Shown here: piece after piece, positions 21,436 to 31,461 of the stretch
Layout of the letters: every line of letters begins with the position of its first letter
Numbering within the stretch: the stretch's first letter is position 1
Assembly: GCA_024516035.1 (NCBI GenBank)
Contig: CM044963.1
Coordinates: 30,225,877 to 30,289,876 of the forward strand
Direction of reading: 5' to 3'
DNA from: Bactericera cockerelli
Lineage: Eukaryota; Arthropoda; Insecta; Hemiptera; Triozidae
DNA length: 64,000 nucleotides
Position numbers and translations under genes: made by a program
Notes under the pieces: model-generated
What the model was told of the DNA's origin: nothing
Database searches by the model: none
What the model saw: the letters and a program-made list of their open reading frames with translations, nothing else

Positions 21436-21592
21436 ATAACCGACCTCAGTAGCTTCATCGAAAAGGCGGCGGACTTGTATCCTGGAGGTAGGTGGTTCAA
21501 GTCCCGGTTTCAGCGTAAATTTAGTAAAGCAAGTTTGAGTAATTTGATATCACGAAAGTGATTAACACAAATATGATAACTATACTTAGAAT
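21436..21592 (+). mobile_element. SINE family A, nearly complete
   Basis: ACCTCAGTAGCTTCATCGAA, GGCGGACTTGTATCCTGG, GGTGGTTCAAGTCCCGG (B box), GTAAAGCAAGTTTGAG, then ATATCACGAAAGTGATTAAC and CAAATATGATAAC. It lies 20 bp after the family B copy. Confidence 0.8.
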
Positions 21593-21857
21593 AAATATAA
21601 AAAGAATAGCCTTGACTTCTCTGTCTTCAAGTCCACTTGATTGGATTTTTCTTCCGTGAAGATATCTATCTCTGGATTCTTTGGTTCTTTATATTAATTA
21701 TGTGCGTTAATTGTTAGATTTTTACATTTTGTAAACACTTGGGTAAAATCTGTGTCGTTTCTTGGGATTATTTTATTATTAATTCTCTCTCTCGCCCTCC
21801 ACTCACTCGGCCCATGGTAGCCATGAGATAAAAAAATCTGGTGTAAACATCACACGA

Positions 21858-22347
21858 CTTTCCTTATCCCCCAAAAAGAAGTTGAATTGCGCCACTGGTA
21901 ACTCAATGGTAACAGATAGTTAAAAATCAGTGCCAAATTCGTAATCAGCACCTCAAAATCATTGGATTTGATATGTCGCAACCCCCATCTAGGGTGAATA
22001 ATAAAAAAGTTAGTCCAAGGGGGTCCTCCCAAAATACCGGTAAATTGGGGTCGAGTTCCAAAAAGTTTCAAGATATCAAAAAAATGATAAGAGTAAACCC
22101 CTATTACTTTTTTAATCCGAGAAAATATTGTTCTCTAACTTTTTTTGTATCTCTAACCAATTCAAAGAAGCGGCGGTTGCGGCCAATATTTGCGGCCCTG
22201 CTGCCGCATCTTGCGGCCGATTTCAACCAAAAGTTTCGTGGTTCGTCTGGTGTATAAAATTAATTTTCATACCAAATTTTAAGTCTCTAGCTCTTACCGT
22301 TCTCGAGATATCCTGTTTAAACACAACACACCACCACACACACACAC

Positions 22348-22381
<34 letters not shown>

Positions 22382-22510
22382 GCACGGACCAATGGCTGAA
22401 AACAACTTTTTTGGTATCCTGATGCTATGATTCGTCCAGAAATGTGAAAAACTGGGTAGGTCAAATTTTCGACGAATACAATACTTTCCTTATTATAGGA
22501 TAAGGAAAGT
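21858..22510. mobile_element. Unclassified TIR repeat with (CA)n/(GACA)n core
   Basis: ACTTTCCTTATCC at the left end is matched by GGATAAGGAAAGT at the right. Inside are CGTTCTCGAGATATCCTG, a (CA)n run and (GACA)n at 22325-22380. A second, interrupted copy lies at 53945-54150 and 55040-55205. It is likely a non-autonomous DNA element; no target duplication was confirmed. The 60- to 100-codon frames here are not convincing genes. Confidence 0.55.
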
Positions 22511-22587
22511 AAAAAAATAGAATATAGAAATGTGGGGACTCCACTTTTGGTACCAGCAAATTTTATCACATTATACTTTGCATTAGG

Positions 22588-22735
22588 TCTGGCTGGGGGA
22601 CTATAAACAAGGAGTAGACAAGCATTGGCTTGGTTCTGGGGACCCTTGTCAATTATTGGCCTCCTTGTAAAGACAGTGGTAGAAGTGCTGAGTCATTCCT
22701 CCACTGTCTACCTACCATCATTCACGATGACGCCA
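22588..22735. mobile_element. Dispersed short repeat F
   Basis: Starts GTCTGGCTGGGGGACTATAA and ends ACGATGACGCCAGCC, so its ends are weakly complementary (GGCTGG/CCAGCC). The middle has CCTTGTCAATTATTGGCC and GAGTCATTCCTCCACTGTCT. A second copy is at 26492-26645. Its 5' part is the unit of the satellite at 58330 and 61139. Confidence 0.65.
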
Positions 22736-22941
22736 GCCAATGATGATGATATACCTAGCAAAAATCTTTACATCTGTTTGTAATTTTAAGACCAGACTAT
22801 AAAACACACTAAATATCTACTTGGAAAAAAATAGAATCCTTTTTATTTTTTCCCAAATTTTATTAGAAAAACCTACCAATTAGAGGTTCTTGTTTGGTAT
22901 CCTTTCTCTTAGTACATGACTTCACACATAGCACATAATAT

Positions 22942-23095
22942 CACCGACCTAGGTAGCTTGATTGATAAGGCAGTCGGTGGACTTGTAACCTGGAGGTCGG
23001 TGGTTCAAGTCCCAAGTTGAGCAAATATTTAGTAAAGCTAGTTTGAGTGATATCACGATTACGATTAACACAAATATGATAACTTTTTTAACTTT
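22942..23095 (+). mobile_element. SINE family A
   Basis: ACCTAGGTAGCTTGATTGAT, GGACTTGTAACCTGGAGGTC, GGTGGTTCAAGTCCC (B box), GTAAAGCTAGTTTGAG and ACAAATATGATAAC. The head carries a small duplication (GGCAGTCGGTGG). Confidence 0.75.
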
Positions 23096-23136
23096 AGAAC
23101 TCGATATCTTTCTTAAGATTAAAATATACTTTGTGT

Positions 23137-23971
23137 TGTGTGGAAGAGATCGCCATAGGAATTACCCCGCCCTATAATTAAGACATAATTATATGTGAGT
23201 ATATATTTATCTTTTTTTTTCCTTTTTATTGTATATATTGTATATTCTTTTTTTGGCAATAGGTGAGTTCGGTGCGAAGATTACCCGCACCTTTTTCGCA
23301 TGTATGAATTCGGTGCCGCCTAAAAAAGGTGATGTATGAGTTCGGTGCGGTCCTAATGACTTATAAATTGATTGTTTTTTTTTATAATGTACTCTGTTGC
23401 TTGTTAACAGTCATCCTGCTGTTATTAAGTTAGTAGATTATGTTGTAGACAGTTACATTCAGCAAGGCTGTCCATTCCTCCTTGAAGGCCATGCCTAGGG
23501 TTAATAGTAGGGTTAGGTAAAATACAATGAAGGCCATGCCTTGGGTTTATAGTAGGGTTGGTAAAATACAATGAGGCCATGCCTTGGCTTTATAGTAGGG
23601 TTAGGTAAAATACAATGAAGGCCATGCCTTGGGTTTATAGTAGGGTTAGGTAAAATACAATGAAGGCCATGCTTTGGGTTTATAGTAGGGTTAGGTAAAA
23701 TACAATGAAGGCCATGCCTTGGGTTTATAGTAGGGTTAGGTAAAATACAATGAAGGCCATGCCTCGGTTTATTAATTGAAGGCCATGCCTATAAGGAAAA
23801 AAATACTATAATTACCTGATCATCAGGGCAAGTACCAGGGCATCGAATTCATACATGACCTTTTTTAGGCGGCACCGAATTCATACATGACCTCTTTTAG
23901 GCGGCACCGAACTCATACATTTTTTTATTTTCCGCACGAACTCATACATAGCCCTTTTTTTCCTATTGTTT

Positions 23972-24011
<40 letters not shown>

Positions 24012-24066
24012 CTGTAATAATTATTTGTACTGTACATATTATTATGTCTTTTTAAATCTAATAAAA
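23137..24066 (+). mobile_element. Retroposon D, split by a DNA element
   Basis: The 5' part (GTGTGGAAGAGATCGCCATA, AATTACCCCGCCCTATAATT) lies at 23137-23254. The 3' part (CCTATTGTTTCCATTTTTTT, ATAATTATTTGTACTG, AATCTAATAAAAAATT) lies at 23962-24066. Between them sits the element at 23255-23953. Confidence 0.65.
23255..23953. mobile_element. Non-autonomous DNA element with 8-bp duplication and internal minisatellite
   Basis: The ends begin GGCAATAGGTGAGTTCGGTG and, inverted, GGCTATGTATGAGTTCGTGC. CTTTTTTT flanks both (23247-23254 and 23954-23961), consistent with an 8-bp target duplication as in hAT, P or Merlin elements. Copies of ATGTATGAGTTCGGTGC and GCGGCACCGAACTCATACAT repeat near the two ends in inverted orientation. 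The middle holds about six 45-bp tandem units (GAAGGCCATGCCTTGGGTTT, ATAGTAGGGTTAGGTAAAAT). No transposase is present. Confidence 0.65.
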
Positions 24067-24304
24067 AATTATATAATAATGAGATGAAAACCACAAAGCT
24101 AATTGGCGACTTTCCTATGTTTCAGGTAACATATTTTGTAATACTTATCAGCTATCCAAAGTAAAAGAGATGCAGCTAAATGTACGCCACTGAGTAACGG
24201 TGAGTTTTCTGTTTGGATGTATATCTCATTTATGAAATGTTGAATTCTCCTTTCCCTCCGAAAATTCCTATATGAACCAGTAGATAGGTACAACCCAAAA
24301 CTTT

Positions 24305-24600
24305 TCTACTTTTTTTTCATTATTTCGTAGTTGAAACAGGAGCTAATGCAGACGCTTGTGGTCTGTGTTGTAGCCTACCCAACCCGTATAGTATGCCTCC
24401 CCTCTGATAGGCTAGAAGTGACACAATACTTCCCAGTTAGGTGCTGGGTCAACACTAGCGCACCGGAAGGTATCCCATACAAACAAATGTAACCAAATTC
24501 AGAATACAATTTTTTGACGACAACGGGGATTGAACTTGGGACCTTCCGCATGGCAAGCGAGTGCTTAATCACTGAGCTATTCGTGCTCTCTATGAAACAG
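24305..24600 (-). mobile_element. tRNA-Gly-derived SINE, family C
   Basis: On the minus strand: ACGAATAGCTCAGTGATTAA (A box), CTCGCTTGCCATGCGG (loop TTGCCAT, so a tRNA-Gly(GCC)-like anticodon), CAAGTTCAATCCCCG (B box). The body has CCTTCCGGTGCGCTAG, GACCCAGCACCTAACTGGG, CACTTCTAGCC, then TTTCGTAGTTG-type tail sequence and a T-run in plus orientation. A second full copy is at 27596. Confidence 0.8.
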
Positions 24601-25255
24601 TAGCTATTCGCCACTATGTAACAGTAAGTGCACCCAGAACTTTTCTACTATCCGCCACTGTCAGACAGTAAGTAGCTGTCTGAACCATAAATATTTCTGA
24701 GCAAGGTAAGGTAGAACTTCACAAGAATGTTTTCCCTTATTAAATTTCAGAGCTGCATCCCTCTGTTCGAGTTAGGTTCGCTAACTTTTGCAGCGTTTGT
24801 GTTCTGAGGTATTTGTAATTCAACTATCCCATTATTATTAACCCATGGACTCTGCAGCTGAATTTGCAAACTTTTTCAAACTTTGTTTCTATAGTATCTG
24901 TAATTTAGCCATAAATACTCCGATACCTTTGTTTCTATAGTATTTGTAATTTAACCATGAATGCTCCGATAACTACGTATAGGACATATTTATGTAAATA
25001 TATTGTATGTTTTGGCAATCCGACATTTAATTCTGGAACTCCGTTCGAGAGTTAAAAGACAAAATTGTTTCTCTCTTCCAAATCTCTTCCACCTAACCCT
25101 TAATATTATCAAATATAAGAGTCATCAAATATAAAACAAACAAGAGCTGCTGCAGAAATTAGCACCGTAAGAAAAAAACACAAATACTCTAGCTTCACAG
25201 ACACCCACATCGTCAAAATATTCGCCACAGAGACTATTGCCCATGGTGTAAAGAA
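24600..25255. other. No recognisable gene
   Basis: AT-rich sequence with an imperfect duplication (TTTGTTTCTATAGTATCTGT near 24883 and TTTGTTTCTATAGTATTTGT near 24930) and a scrap of family D (CTCTTCCACCTAACCC at 25084-25100). Nothing else was supported. Confidence 0.5.
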
Positions 25256-25261
25256 GCTATA

Positions 25262-26353
25262 CAGGGTGTCCCGTATACAGATGCAAATATTTTGAGGGTA
25301 GGTTCAACCTACCGTGGACTATCATATGAGCGAAACTTGCAGTGGGGCATTTTGTTTCGTTAAAGAGTTATGACCAAATCCCTGTTTTTCCCACAGGTCT
25401 AGAGGTCACTTGGATCGATGCACGTTTTTAAAGAAATGATAGCCAGTAAGTAATTTTTGACTTCATGTATGGATAGTCATGCATATTTCCCTTGAAATGC
25501 AGTTGGTTGCATAAAAAAATATTGAAAGACCAGAGAGATATTTAATCTAAGTTCAATACTTTTCTAAAATTTGATTTTTCCCTGTTTTCCCTTTCGTGAA
25601 TTTAGAGTACTTCTACAATTGCAATTCTGCGTATCACTAGTTAAAAAAATACCCTATTATGTTTAGTTTTATATAAAAAGAAAACTCATTTATATTACTT
25701 TAAAAATCATGGAACGCAGTACACACAAAGCTCAAAAAACACTTCTGAATCATGATGGAAAATTCAAAGTTGGCTGAATTTTAACAGAATTGGCGCGTAA
25801 TTTGAGGTATAAATACACTGCTCTGGGATGTTAAACAGAGGGAAATTGATCATTCACAGTGGTCGGTCGGTGTGAACTTTTATGTGAATGGGGTTACGGA
25901 ATCACAGGGTTATCATGAGGAAAAATTAGAGAGGCTGCAACGAAAGCAGCAACCAGTGGTGTAATTATGGAAAAAGAATACACATGGAGAAAGACTCTGC
26001 GCTACCAACAAAAATTATGATTTTATTTTTAGAAGTAAAATTAAAAATATCATTTTTGTGTTTATCACAATCATGATATCAAAAACATAACAAATAGTGC
26101 CGAAAATTAACCTTGGGTAAAACTCGAACATCCAACCTTAATGTTACTATTATTATTAATACTTTATTTTTATTTTATAAACAATTGGACCAAGCTTTAT
26201 TTACATTTTTTTTTACAATGAACATGGTAACAATTTGTGAAATAAATATAAACAAAGACTGTTCAAGGGTGGTGATACAGTGATACAATAAGTAATACAA
26301 TTTATCAATAAACTACAAACATGATACATTCTGCAACACAGGACATGAAATGA
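25262..26353 (+). mobile_element. Foldback element, one arm
   Basis: TA (25260-25261) precedes CAGGGTGTCCCGTATACAGA. The following 1.09 kb matches the reverse complement of 35178-36250, including CGTGGACTATCATATGAGCG, TGGTTGCATAAAAAAATATT and ACATGAAATGAAA at the far end. It has no matching second terminus, so it is a truncated or solo copy of the element at 34437-36250. Confidence 0.8.
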
Positions 26354-26491
26354 AATGAAATAAACTTATCCTTTTACTGTTTCACTTTGTGATGCTAACA
26401 AAGAACTGGAAACTTCCTAACATCCCCTGTTATACAGTGTGTGAATAGAAAAATAAATATTACTAAAACTCGTACGAATATCAAATATAAG

Positions 26492-26650
26492 TCTGGCTGG
26501 GGGACTTTTTAAACAGGGAGTAGACTTATATTGGCTTGGTTCTGGGGCCCCTTGTCAATTATTAGCTTCCTTGTAAAGACAGTGGCAGAAGTGCTGAGTC
26601 ATTCCTCCACTGTCTGGCTACCATCTTTCACGATGACGCCAGCCTATGAA
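26492..26650. mobile_element. Dispersed short repeat F, second copy
   Basis: GTCTGGCTGGGGGACTTTTT, AAACAGGGAGTAGAC, GGCTTGGTTCTGGGGCCCC, CTGAGTCATTCCTCCACTG and ACGATGACGCCAGCC parallel the copy at 22588. The 73-codon frame across it starts within the repeat and is not a gene. Confidence 0.65.
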
Positions 26651-26817
26651 ACTTTGATAATATTTTTATTTGTTTTTTACTATTCTTCATATGAATCTAC
26701 AATTATTTTATTATTTAAAAAAAAAATATTATTTAATATAACAGCTCCGTAACACTTCGTCCTGTGGGGCTACCTGAAAGATAAAGTCTACACACTGTCA
26801 CACTCTACACTAATAAA

Positions 26818-26970
26818 CTACTGACCTCAGTAGCTTGATCGATAAGGCAGCGCACTTGTAACTGGAGGTCCGTGGATCAAGTCCCGGTTTCAGCGTAGAT
26901 TTAGTAAAGCGAGTTTAATAGTTGTGAATTTAACCAAAGTGATTAACACAAATATGAAAACATTTTTAAT
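26818..26970 (+). mobile_element. SINE family A
   Basis: TGACCTCAGTAGCTTGATCG, GCGCACTTGTAACTGGAGG, GTGGATCAAGTCCCGG (mutated B box), GTAAAGCGAGTTTAATAG and a diverged tail ending ACACAAATATGAAAAC. Confidence 0.75.
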
Positions 26971-27214
26971 AAACTTCAAACATGAGAAGAGCTCAAAAAC
27001 AATATTCAAGCAAAAATTTCAAAAATTGCACCAGAAACAGACAAAAAAAGTTACAAGACATATTAAAAAAAAAGATAGATACAAATATAATTATCTAGAG
27101 TAGACTACTTGAAAGACATTATGGTCGACACCTCCATAAGATACACTGTCCATGGCAATTAAAGTTATTAAGTGTTCACATAGCAAATGTACTTTTTGAC
27201 CACTCTCTATCTTT

Positions 27215-27995
27215 TTCACTTCACTCTGTAGATAAGTTTCGAACAAAGAAGGCAATATCTTTTCTTTATTTCACTCCACCCTGTAGATAAGTCTGGTACA
27301 AAGAAAGCAATATCTCTTCTTTATTTCACTCCACCCTGTAGATAAGTCTGGAACAAAGAAAGCAATAAGTTTTCTTCATTTCACTCCACCCTGTAGATAA
27401 GTCTGGTACAAAGAAAACTATATCTCTTCTTTTTTTCACTCCACCCTGTAGATAAGTCTGGTACAAAGAAAACTTATTCCTCATTTTTTATCTCCACTCC
27501 ACCCTGTAGATCAGTCTGGTACAAAGAAACCAATATGTCTTCTTTATTGCACTCCACCCTGTAGATAAGTCTGGTATAAAGAATGCAGTATCTATTTTTT
27601 TTTTTTTTTTTTAAGATGAGTGTTTCACAGCCTTTTCTATTTCGTAGCCATGACACAGGAGCTACTGTAGACGCTTGCAGTCTGTGTTGTAGCCTGCCAA
27701 TCCCGTAGTATGCCTCCCTTCAGATGGGCCAGAAGTAACACAATACTTCCCAGTTAGGTGCTGGGTCAACACGAGCACACCGGAAGGTATCGAAGGTATC
27801 ACAAATCACAATAACAATTGTAACCAAATTAAAAATACAAATATTTTTCGGAAGTGGGGATCGAACCCAGGACCTTCCGCATGGCAAGCGAGTGCTCAAA
27901 CACTGAGCTAATCGCGCGCTCATAAAAGTGAAATGAAAGAAGTTTATTTCAATCCACCCTGTAGATAAGTATGGTACAAAGAAAGCAATATGTCT
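27215..27995. repeat. Tandem array of about 58 bp, split by a SINE
   Basis: About seven units of CACTCCACCCTGTAGATAAG, TCTGGTACAAAGAAAGCAAT and ATCTCTTCTTTATTT run to 27595. One more unit (CAATCCACCCTGTAGATAAG) resumes at about 27950 after the family C SINE. The SINE therefore inserted into an existing array. Confidence 0.85.
27596..27925 (-). mobile_element. tRNA-Gly-derived SINE, family C, full copy
   Basis: On the minus strand: GCGCGATTAGCTCAGTGTTT, CTCGCTTGCCATGCGGAAGG, GGGTTCGATCCCCAC (perfect B box). The body has GATACCTTCCGGTGTGCTC, CCCAGCACCTAACTGGGAAG, ATGGCTACGAAATAGAAAAG, and a poly(A) tail (the T-run at 27597-27612). It is better preserved than the copy at 24305. Confidence 0.85.
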
Positions 27996-28189
27996 CTCCT
28001 CGAGTTCGAGTCACAAGCATAGGGACTCCTTGGTTTGTTCTGTTTGCCTTTCTGTTTATATTGAAGTTATTTTGTATCTCTTCAAGTTGTGTTTTTATTA
28101 TTTGAAATTGTTTTTATCAATTTTGAACTTTTCATTACTTCCTATGTACCAATGGAAACTTTAAACTGTTCTCTCTATATTTCTTTGTT

Positions 28190-28412
28190 TTGTATTTCTT
28201 GCGTTCGTTTTCATTTTTGTTTCCAACAAAATTCACTGTCGTTCGATCTTTCATGAAACTATTTATGTAATAGTATAGAAATTTGAGGAAGTAGGGTTTG
28301 TCTTGTATTTCTTGCGTTCGTTTTCATTTTTGTTTCCCACAAAATTCACTGTCGTTCGATCTTTTCTGACAATATTTATGAAATAGTACAGAAATTTGAG
28401 GAAGTAGGGTAT
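28190..28412. repeat. Direct duplication of about 110 bp
   Basis: TTGTATTTCTTGCGTTCGTT, TTCATTTTTGTTTCC, AAAATTCACTGTCGTTCGAT and GAAATTTGAGGAAGTAGGGT occur twice in a row (about 28190-28294 and 28300-28410), with a few differences. Confidence 0.85.
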
Positions 28413-28471
28413 TATTAAACACTTCATTAGAGATAAAAAGACAGATGTACAGTACAATCATTATAAAAATG

Positions 28472-28513
<42 letters not shown>

Positions 28514-28523
28514 AAACAATATA

Positions 28524-30127
28524 CACTAAGCAAAACAAAATAGGGGCCACCTGTATTTTTAAGATCATCATGTATAGTACACCTTGGATTGAAGGTTTAT
28601 TCTTGTTATCTTACTTATCTTGTTAATTAGAACGTCAGGTATGAATTGTGACCTTAACTTGAATAAATGTCATGAGGTAAATATCATTATTTGAGATGAT
28701 AATCAAAACAGTAAATATTCCTATCTCGAACGGTTGGGTTGATTACCTTAATATTTTTTTCTTAATAACTTCTCCTCTTGATTTAAAGTCACTTTTAGTG
28801 TTTCTTATCGACATGCCGAGGGTTCGACACCATTTAGGTCAAGAATTGCGTATCAGAGCCGTAACTCTACTTAAAGAGGGCCTTTCTCAGCGGAGTGTGG
28901 CCAACAGGCTTCAAGTGTCACGGCGAGCCATTCAAAATCTATGGAGTCGTTACCAAGAGACTGGAAATTTATAAAGAAGACCAGGAAGTGGGAGACAACG
29001 CTCAACCACTGTGAGAGAAGACCGATTTATAGCCAGGACAGCCCTGCAGGAACGGTTCACATTCGGCCTCCGCGTACAAATGGACCTCCAGGAGTACTCC
29101 AACACAGTTGTAAGTGCTCAAACTATTCACAATAGATTGAGAGAGCTACAAATTCGCTCTAGGAGAAAAGTTCGTAAACCTAAACTTAGTTCTGGACACC
29201 GCGCTGCAAGATTAAGGTGGGCTAGATAACACCTGCACTGGACTGATGAGGAATGGAAGTGTGTGCTCTTCTCGGATGAATGTAAAGTGAAATTTGAAAG
29301 CAACGATAGACGTATTTGAGTGTTCCGATGCTCAGAAGAGAAGTTTCAGAGCTCTTGTAATCATGAAGCAGATCCTCATGGGGGACCAAGTGTATGGTGT
29401 GGGGTGGCATCAGTAGCAAAGGGAAAACCGATCTGGTTTTCCTTGTTGACGAAACGGTAACCTCTCAACTTTGTGTGGATAATGTCATCGTTCCCCATGT
29501 GCTTCCATTTAGCGAAAGAACCGGGCCCAACTTTATCTTCATGCATGATAATGCCCGCCCCCATACGGCAAGAGCCACTGTTGAGGTATTTCAAGCAGCG
29601 GGGATCAGAGTTGTCGGCTGGCCAGCGATAAGCCCAGACTTCAATCTTATTGAACATGCATGGGATTACCTTAAGAGGGAGATTTAAAACCCTAAAAGAC
29701 CAGATCCAGACTCAAGATCAGCTCATGGAGGCTTTAACAGCTGCATGGAACAGGATTCCGGAAGAGCGCATCCATGTACTCATCCAAAGCATGTCAAGAA
29801 GAGTCCAGTCTTGTGTAACAGATCGTGGAGGTCACACTCGGTATTAAGGAGCCGATAAATTTCAATTCCTTCTTGGTATGCTGTTGTGATGGTTGAACAA
29901 GCGTCTTAACTTTTATTCACAAGTTTGTTCTAAATCGACCATTTTCAAAAAATAAATAAAAATCTTGAATTTTTTTAATAAAAACTCGTTTGTTTTTACC
30001 TAAATAGTTAGAGAAGAATGTATTGAAGTAATTTCAACCTTTTATTTCATATTTAAACCTATACATTTGAAGTAGTAGGTCCGAATCTTCAAAAATACTT
30101 GTGGCCCTTATTTTGTTTTGCTTAGTG
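28524..30127 (+). mobile_element. Tc1-family transposon, complete but inactivated
   Basis: The left end CACTAAGCAAAACAAAATAG (28524 on) matches the inverted right end ending at 30127. The terminal repeats of about 43 bp differ at only a few positions. TA duplications lie at 28522-28523 and 30128-30129. The length of 1,604 bp is right for a Tc1 element. It sits within A-rich sequence that resembles an inverted family D tail. Confidence 0.93.
28813..29847 (+). pseudogene. Tc1-like DDE transposase, decayed
   Basis: Starts MPRVRHHLGQELRIRAVTLL and carries the N-terminal paired-like helix-turn-helix (GLSQRSVANRLQVSRRAIQN). The catalytic core follows: FSDECKVKF (first Asp, about 29270), IFMHDNARPHTA (second Asp, about 29545) and DFNLIEHAWDYLKR (Glu, about 29650). 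Exactly 34 residues separate the second Asp and the Glu, so it is DD34E. The C-terminus QSMSRRVQSCV-type motif and GGHTRY are typical of the family. The copy is broken by in-frame stops at 28972 and 29227 and another near 29317, a one-base loss near 29392 and a one-base gain near 29680. Functional copies cut and paste at TA in the nucleus; this one cannot. Confidence 0.92.
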
Positions 30128-30474
30128 TAGACAATTAAAAAGGAAAAAGAATTTGAGTCCACCCCACCCTTGGGTAAAGTTAGTAATAGGTAGTAGGTTA
30201 TTTGTTCCTATTATTATTAGTTTTATTGGATTCTTCTTTTTTTTGCTCAGCTAAAAAGTAACGTGAAAAAACTAACCATCGAAAATTTGTTTAGAACCCT
30301 GTACATAATTATGTGAAAACTTAAAATAAAATATTTATTGAAAGTAGATATTTAAAGTTTTTTTTTTTATAAATTGAAGATGATCTTTACCCAGGACGTT
30401 TCGGTAGACAACTTTGACTTGGAATATCTTACCCAGCTAGGTTTCCGGAGGCATGGTGGCTCTAGACTCTCTAG

Positions 30475-30488
30475 AGTGTGTGTGCATG

Positions 30489-30525
<37 letters not shown>

Positions 30526-30600
30526 CCGTGTGCATGTGTGTGTCTGTGTGTGCGTGGGTGTGTGTCTGTGTGTGTGTGTGTATATGTGTGTGTGGTGTGT
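30475..30600. repeat. (TG)n microsatellite
   Basis: Interrupted (TG)n with CATG, TATG and CCGTG interruptions. Frames of about 100 codons on both strands (Cys/Val and His/Thr) are artefacts of the repeat. Confidence 0.9.
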
Positions 30601-30632
30601 GATGGCTTCGCGAAGTGGGTGCAGCCCCCTAG
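30475..30632 (+). mobile_element. Helitron-like 3' end with TG microsatellite
   Basis: CTTCGCGAAG (30608-30617 region) and TGGGTGCAGCCCC can form hairpins just before CTAG (30629-30632), which is followed by T. This matches a Helitron 3' terminus of a family different from the copy at 10136. A (TG)n tract of about 120 bp precedes it. The 5' end was not found. Confidence 0.5.
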
Positions 30633-30674
30633 TTATAAATAAAACTTGGTTGAATCTACTTAACAATAATCATG

Positions 30675-30915
30675 ACCACCACTAACATATTGTCACCTGC
30701 CGCAAATATTTACATACCACGAATGGAACTGTCGGGTCCTGTGTGAAGAAATTCCGGATCCGGAGGCTCGCGTTGGTATTTACCGAGGACCCATCTTCAA
30801 GGCAAACGAGAAAATTGTCATTAAGACGCCACCAGTGGCGGGTAGGTTGGGGCAACAAATGACTGAACGCAGTGAGTTTCACTTCATAATCAAGTTCTTC
30901 TATATTTTTACTTGA
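30675..30915 (+). other. GC-richer orphan segment, unrecognised
   Basis: A 230-bp segment is visibly less AT-rich than its surroundings and is open in more than one frame. One plus-strand frame contains EEIPDPEARVGIYRGPIFKA and KTPPVAGRLGQQMTE; a minus frame also runs 66 codons. I recognise no domain. It may be a fragment of a retroelement, since a hammerhead-like motif lies 85 bp downstream. Confidence 0.25.
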
Positions 30916-30997
30916 AGTTTCTGATATTAGAAATTGGAAGTATTTTTATTAGGGTGGTGTGGAAGACAATGTCCTAGTTATTAGCATCGGCCTTGAT

Positions 30998-31032
30998 CTT
31001 GATGAGAGCAAATAAGCTCGAAACAGCTGTCC
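30998..31032 (+). ncRNA. Hammerhead-ribozyme-like motif
   Basis: TTGATGA (core CUGAUGA with the first base changed) is followed by a perfect stem II, GAGC-AAATAA-GCTC (31006-31019). The invariant GAAA (31020-31023) and CAGCTGTC come next, giving a short stem III ACAG/CTGT with a GUC cleavage triplet. The order matches the minimal hammerheads known from Penelope-like retroelements. Stem I pairing is weak (CCT/AGG only) and the core deviates, so activity is uncertain. Confidence 0.4.
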
Positions 31033-31166
31033 AGGTATGTTCTGATAAATCTGATATTCATGTACAATTGTACATTTAGTACAACTTCTCACTTTTCTGT
31101 TTATACTGATTGATACTGATCAAGTTTTGTATCAACTTTGTTTTTGTAAAAAAAATGCATACAGGG

Positions 31167-31339
31167 TGTCCCATTATAAACGAGACACTCATATATCTCA
31201 AGAACTACTAATGATGGAACACTTAATGGTGTCCTTGAATTTTAGATCTTTATAATACAAGGATATTGTAAATAAAACTAGACTAAATTTGTTTCTTAAT
31301 AATATTTTTTTTTTATTAATTTCCCAAAATAGAAGAGAA
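31167..31339 (+). mobile_element. Mariner-type element, left end only
   Basis: TA then CAGGGTGTCCCATTATAAAC is a typical mariner-superfamily terminus. It continues about 170 bp and stops at the palindrome at 31340 without a right terminus. Confidence 0.45.
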
Positions 31340-31382
31340 CACTTATCATGCTGTTAAACACGGTTTAACAGCATGATAAGTG
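31340..31382. repeat. Perfect 20-bp inverted repeat, 3-nt loop
   Basis: CACTTATCATGCTGTTAAAC (31340-31359) is exactly complementary to 31363-31382, with the spacer ACG. It makes a very stable hairpin at the edge of a truncated mariner-type fragment. Confidence 0.95.
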
Positions 31383-31461
31383 CGAAAGTTCCGGTTACAA
31401 TGAACCCTACCATCATGCAAGCTTCCTAGGTAGTCGGGAAGTGCCTTGTAATTTTGATGAT

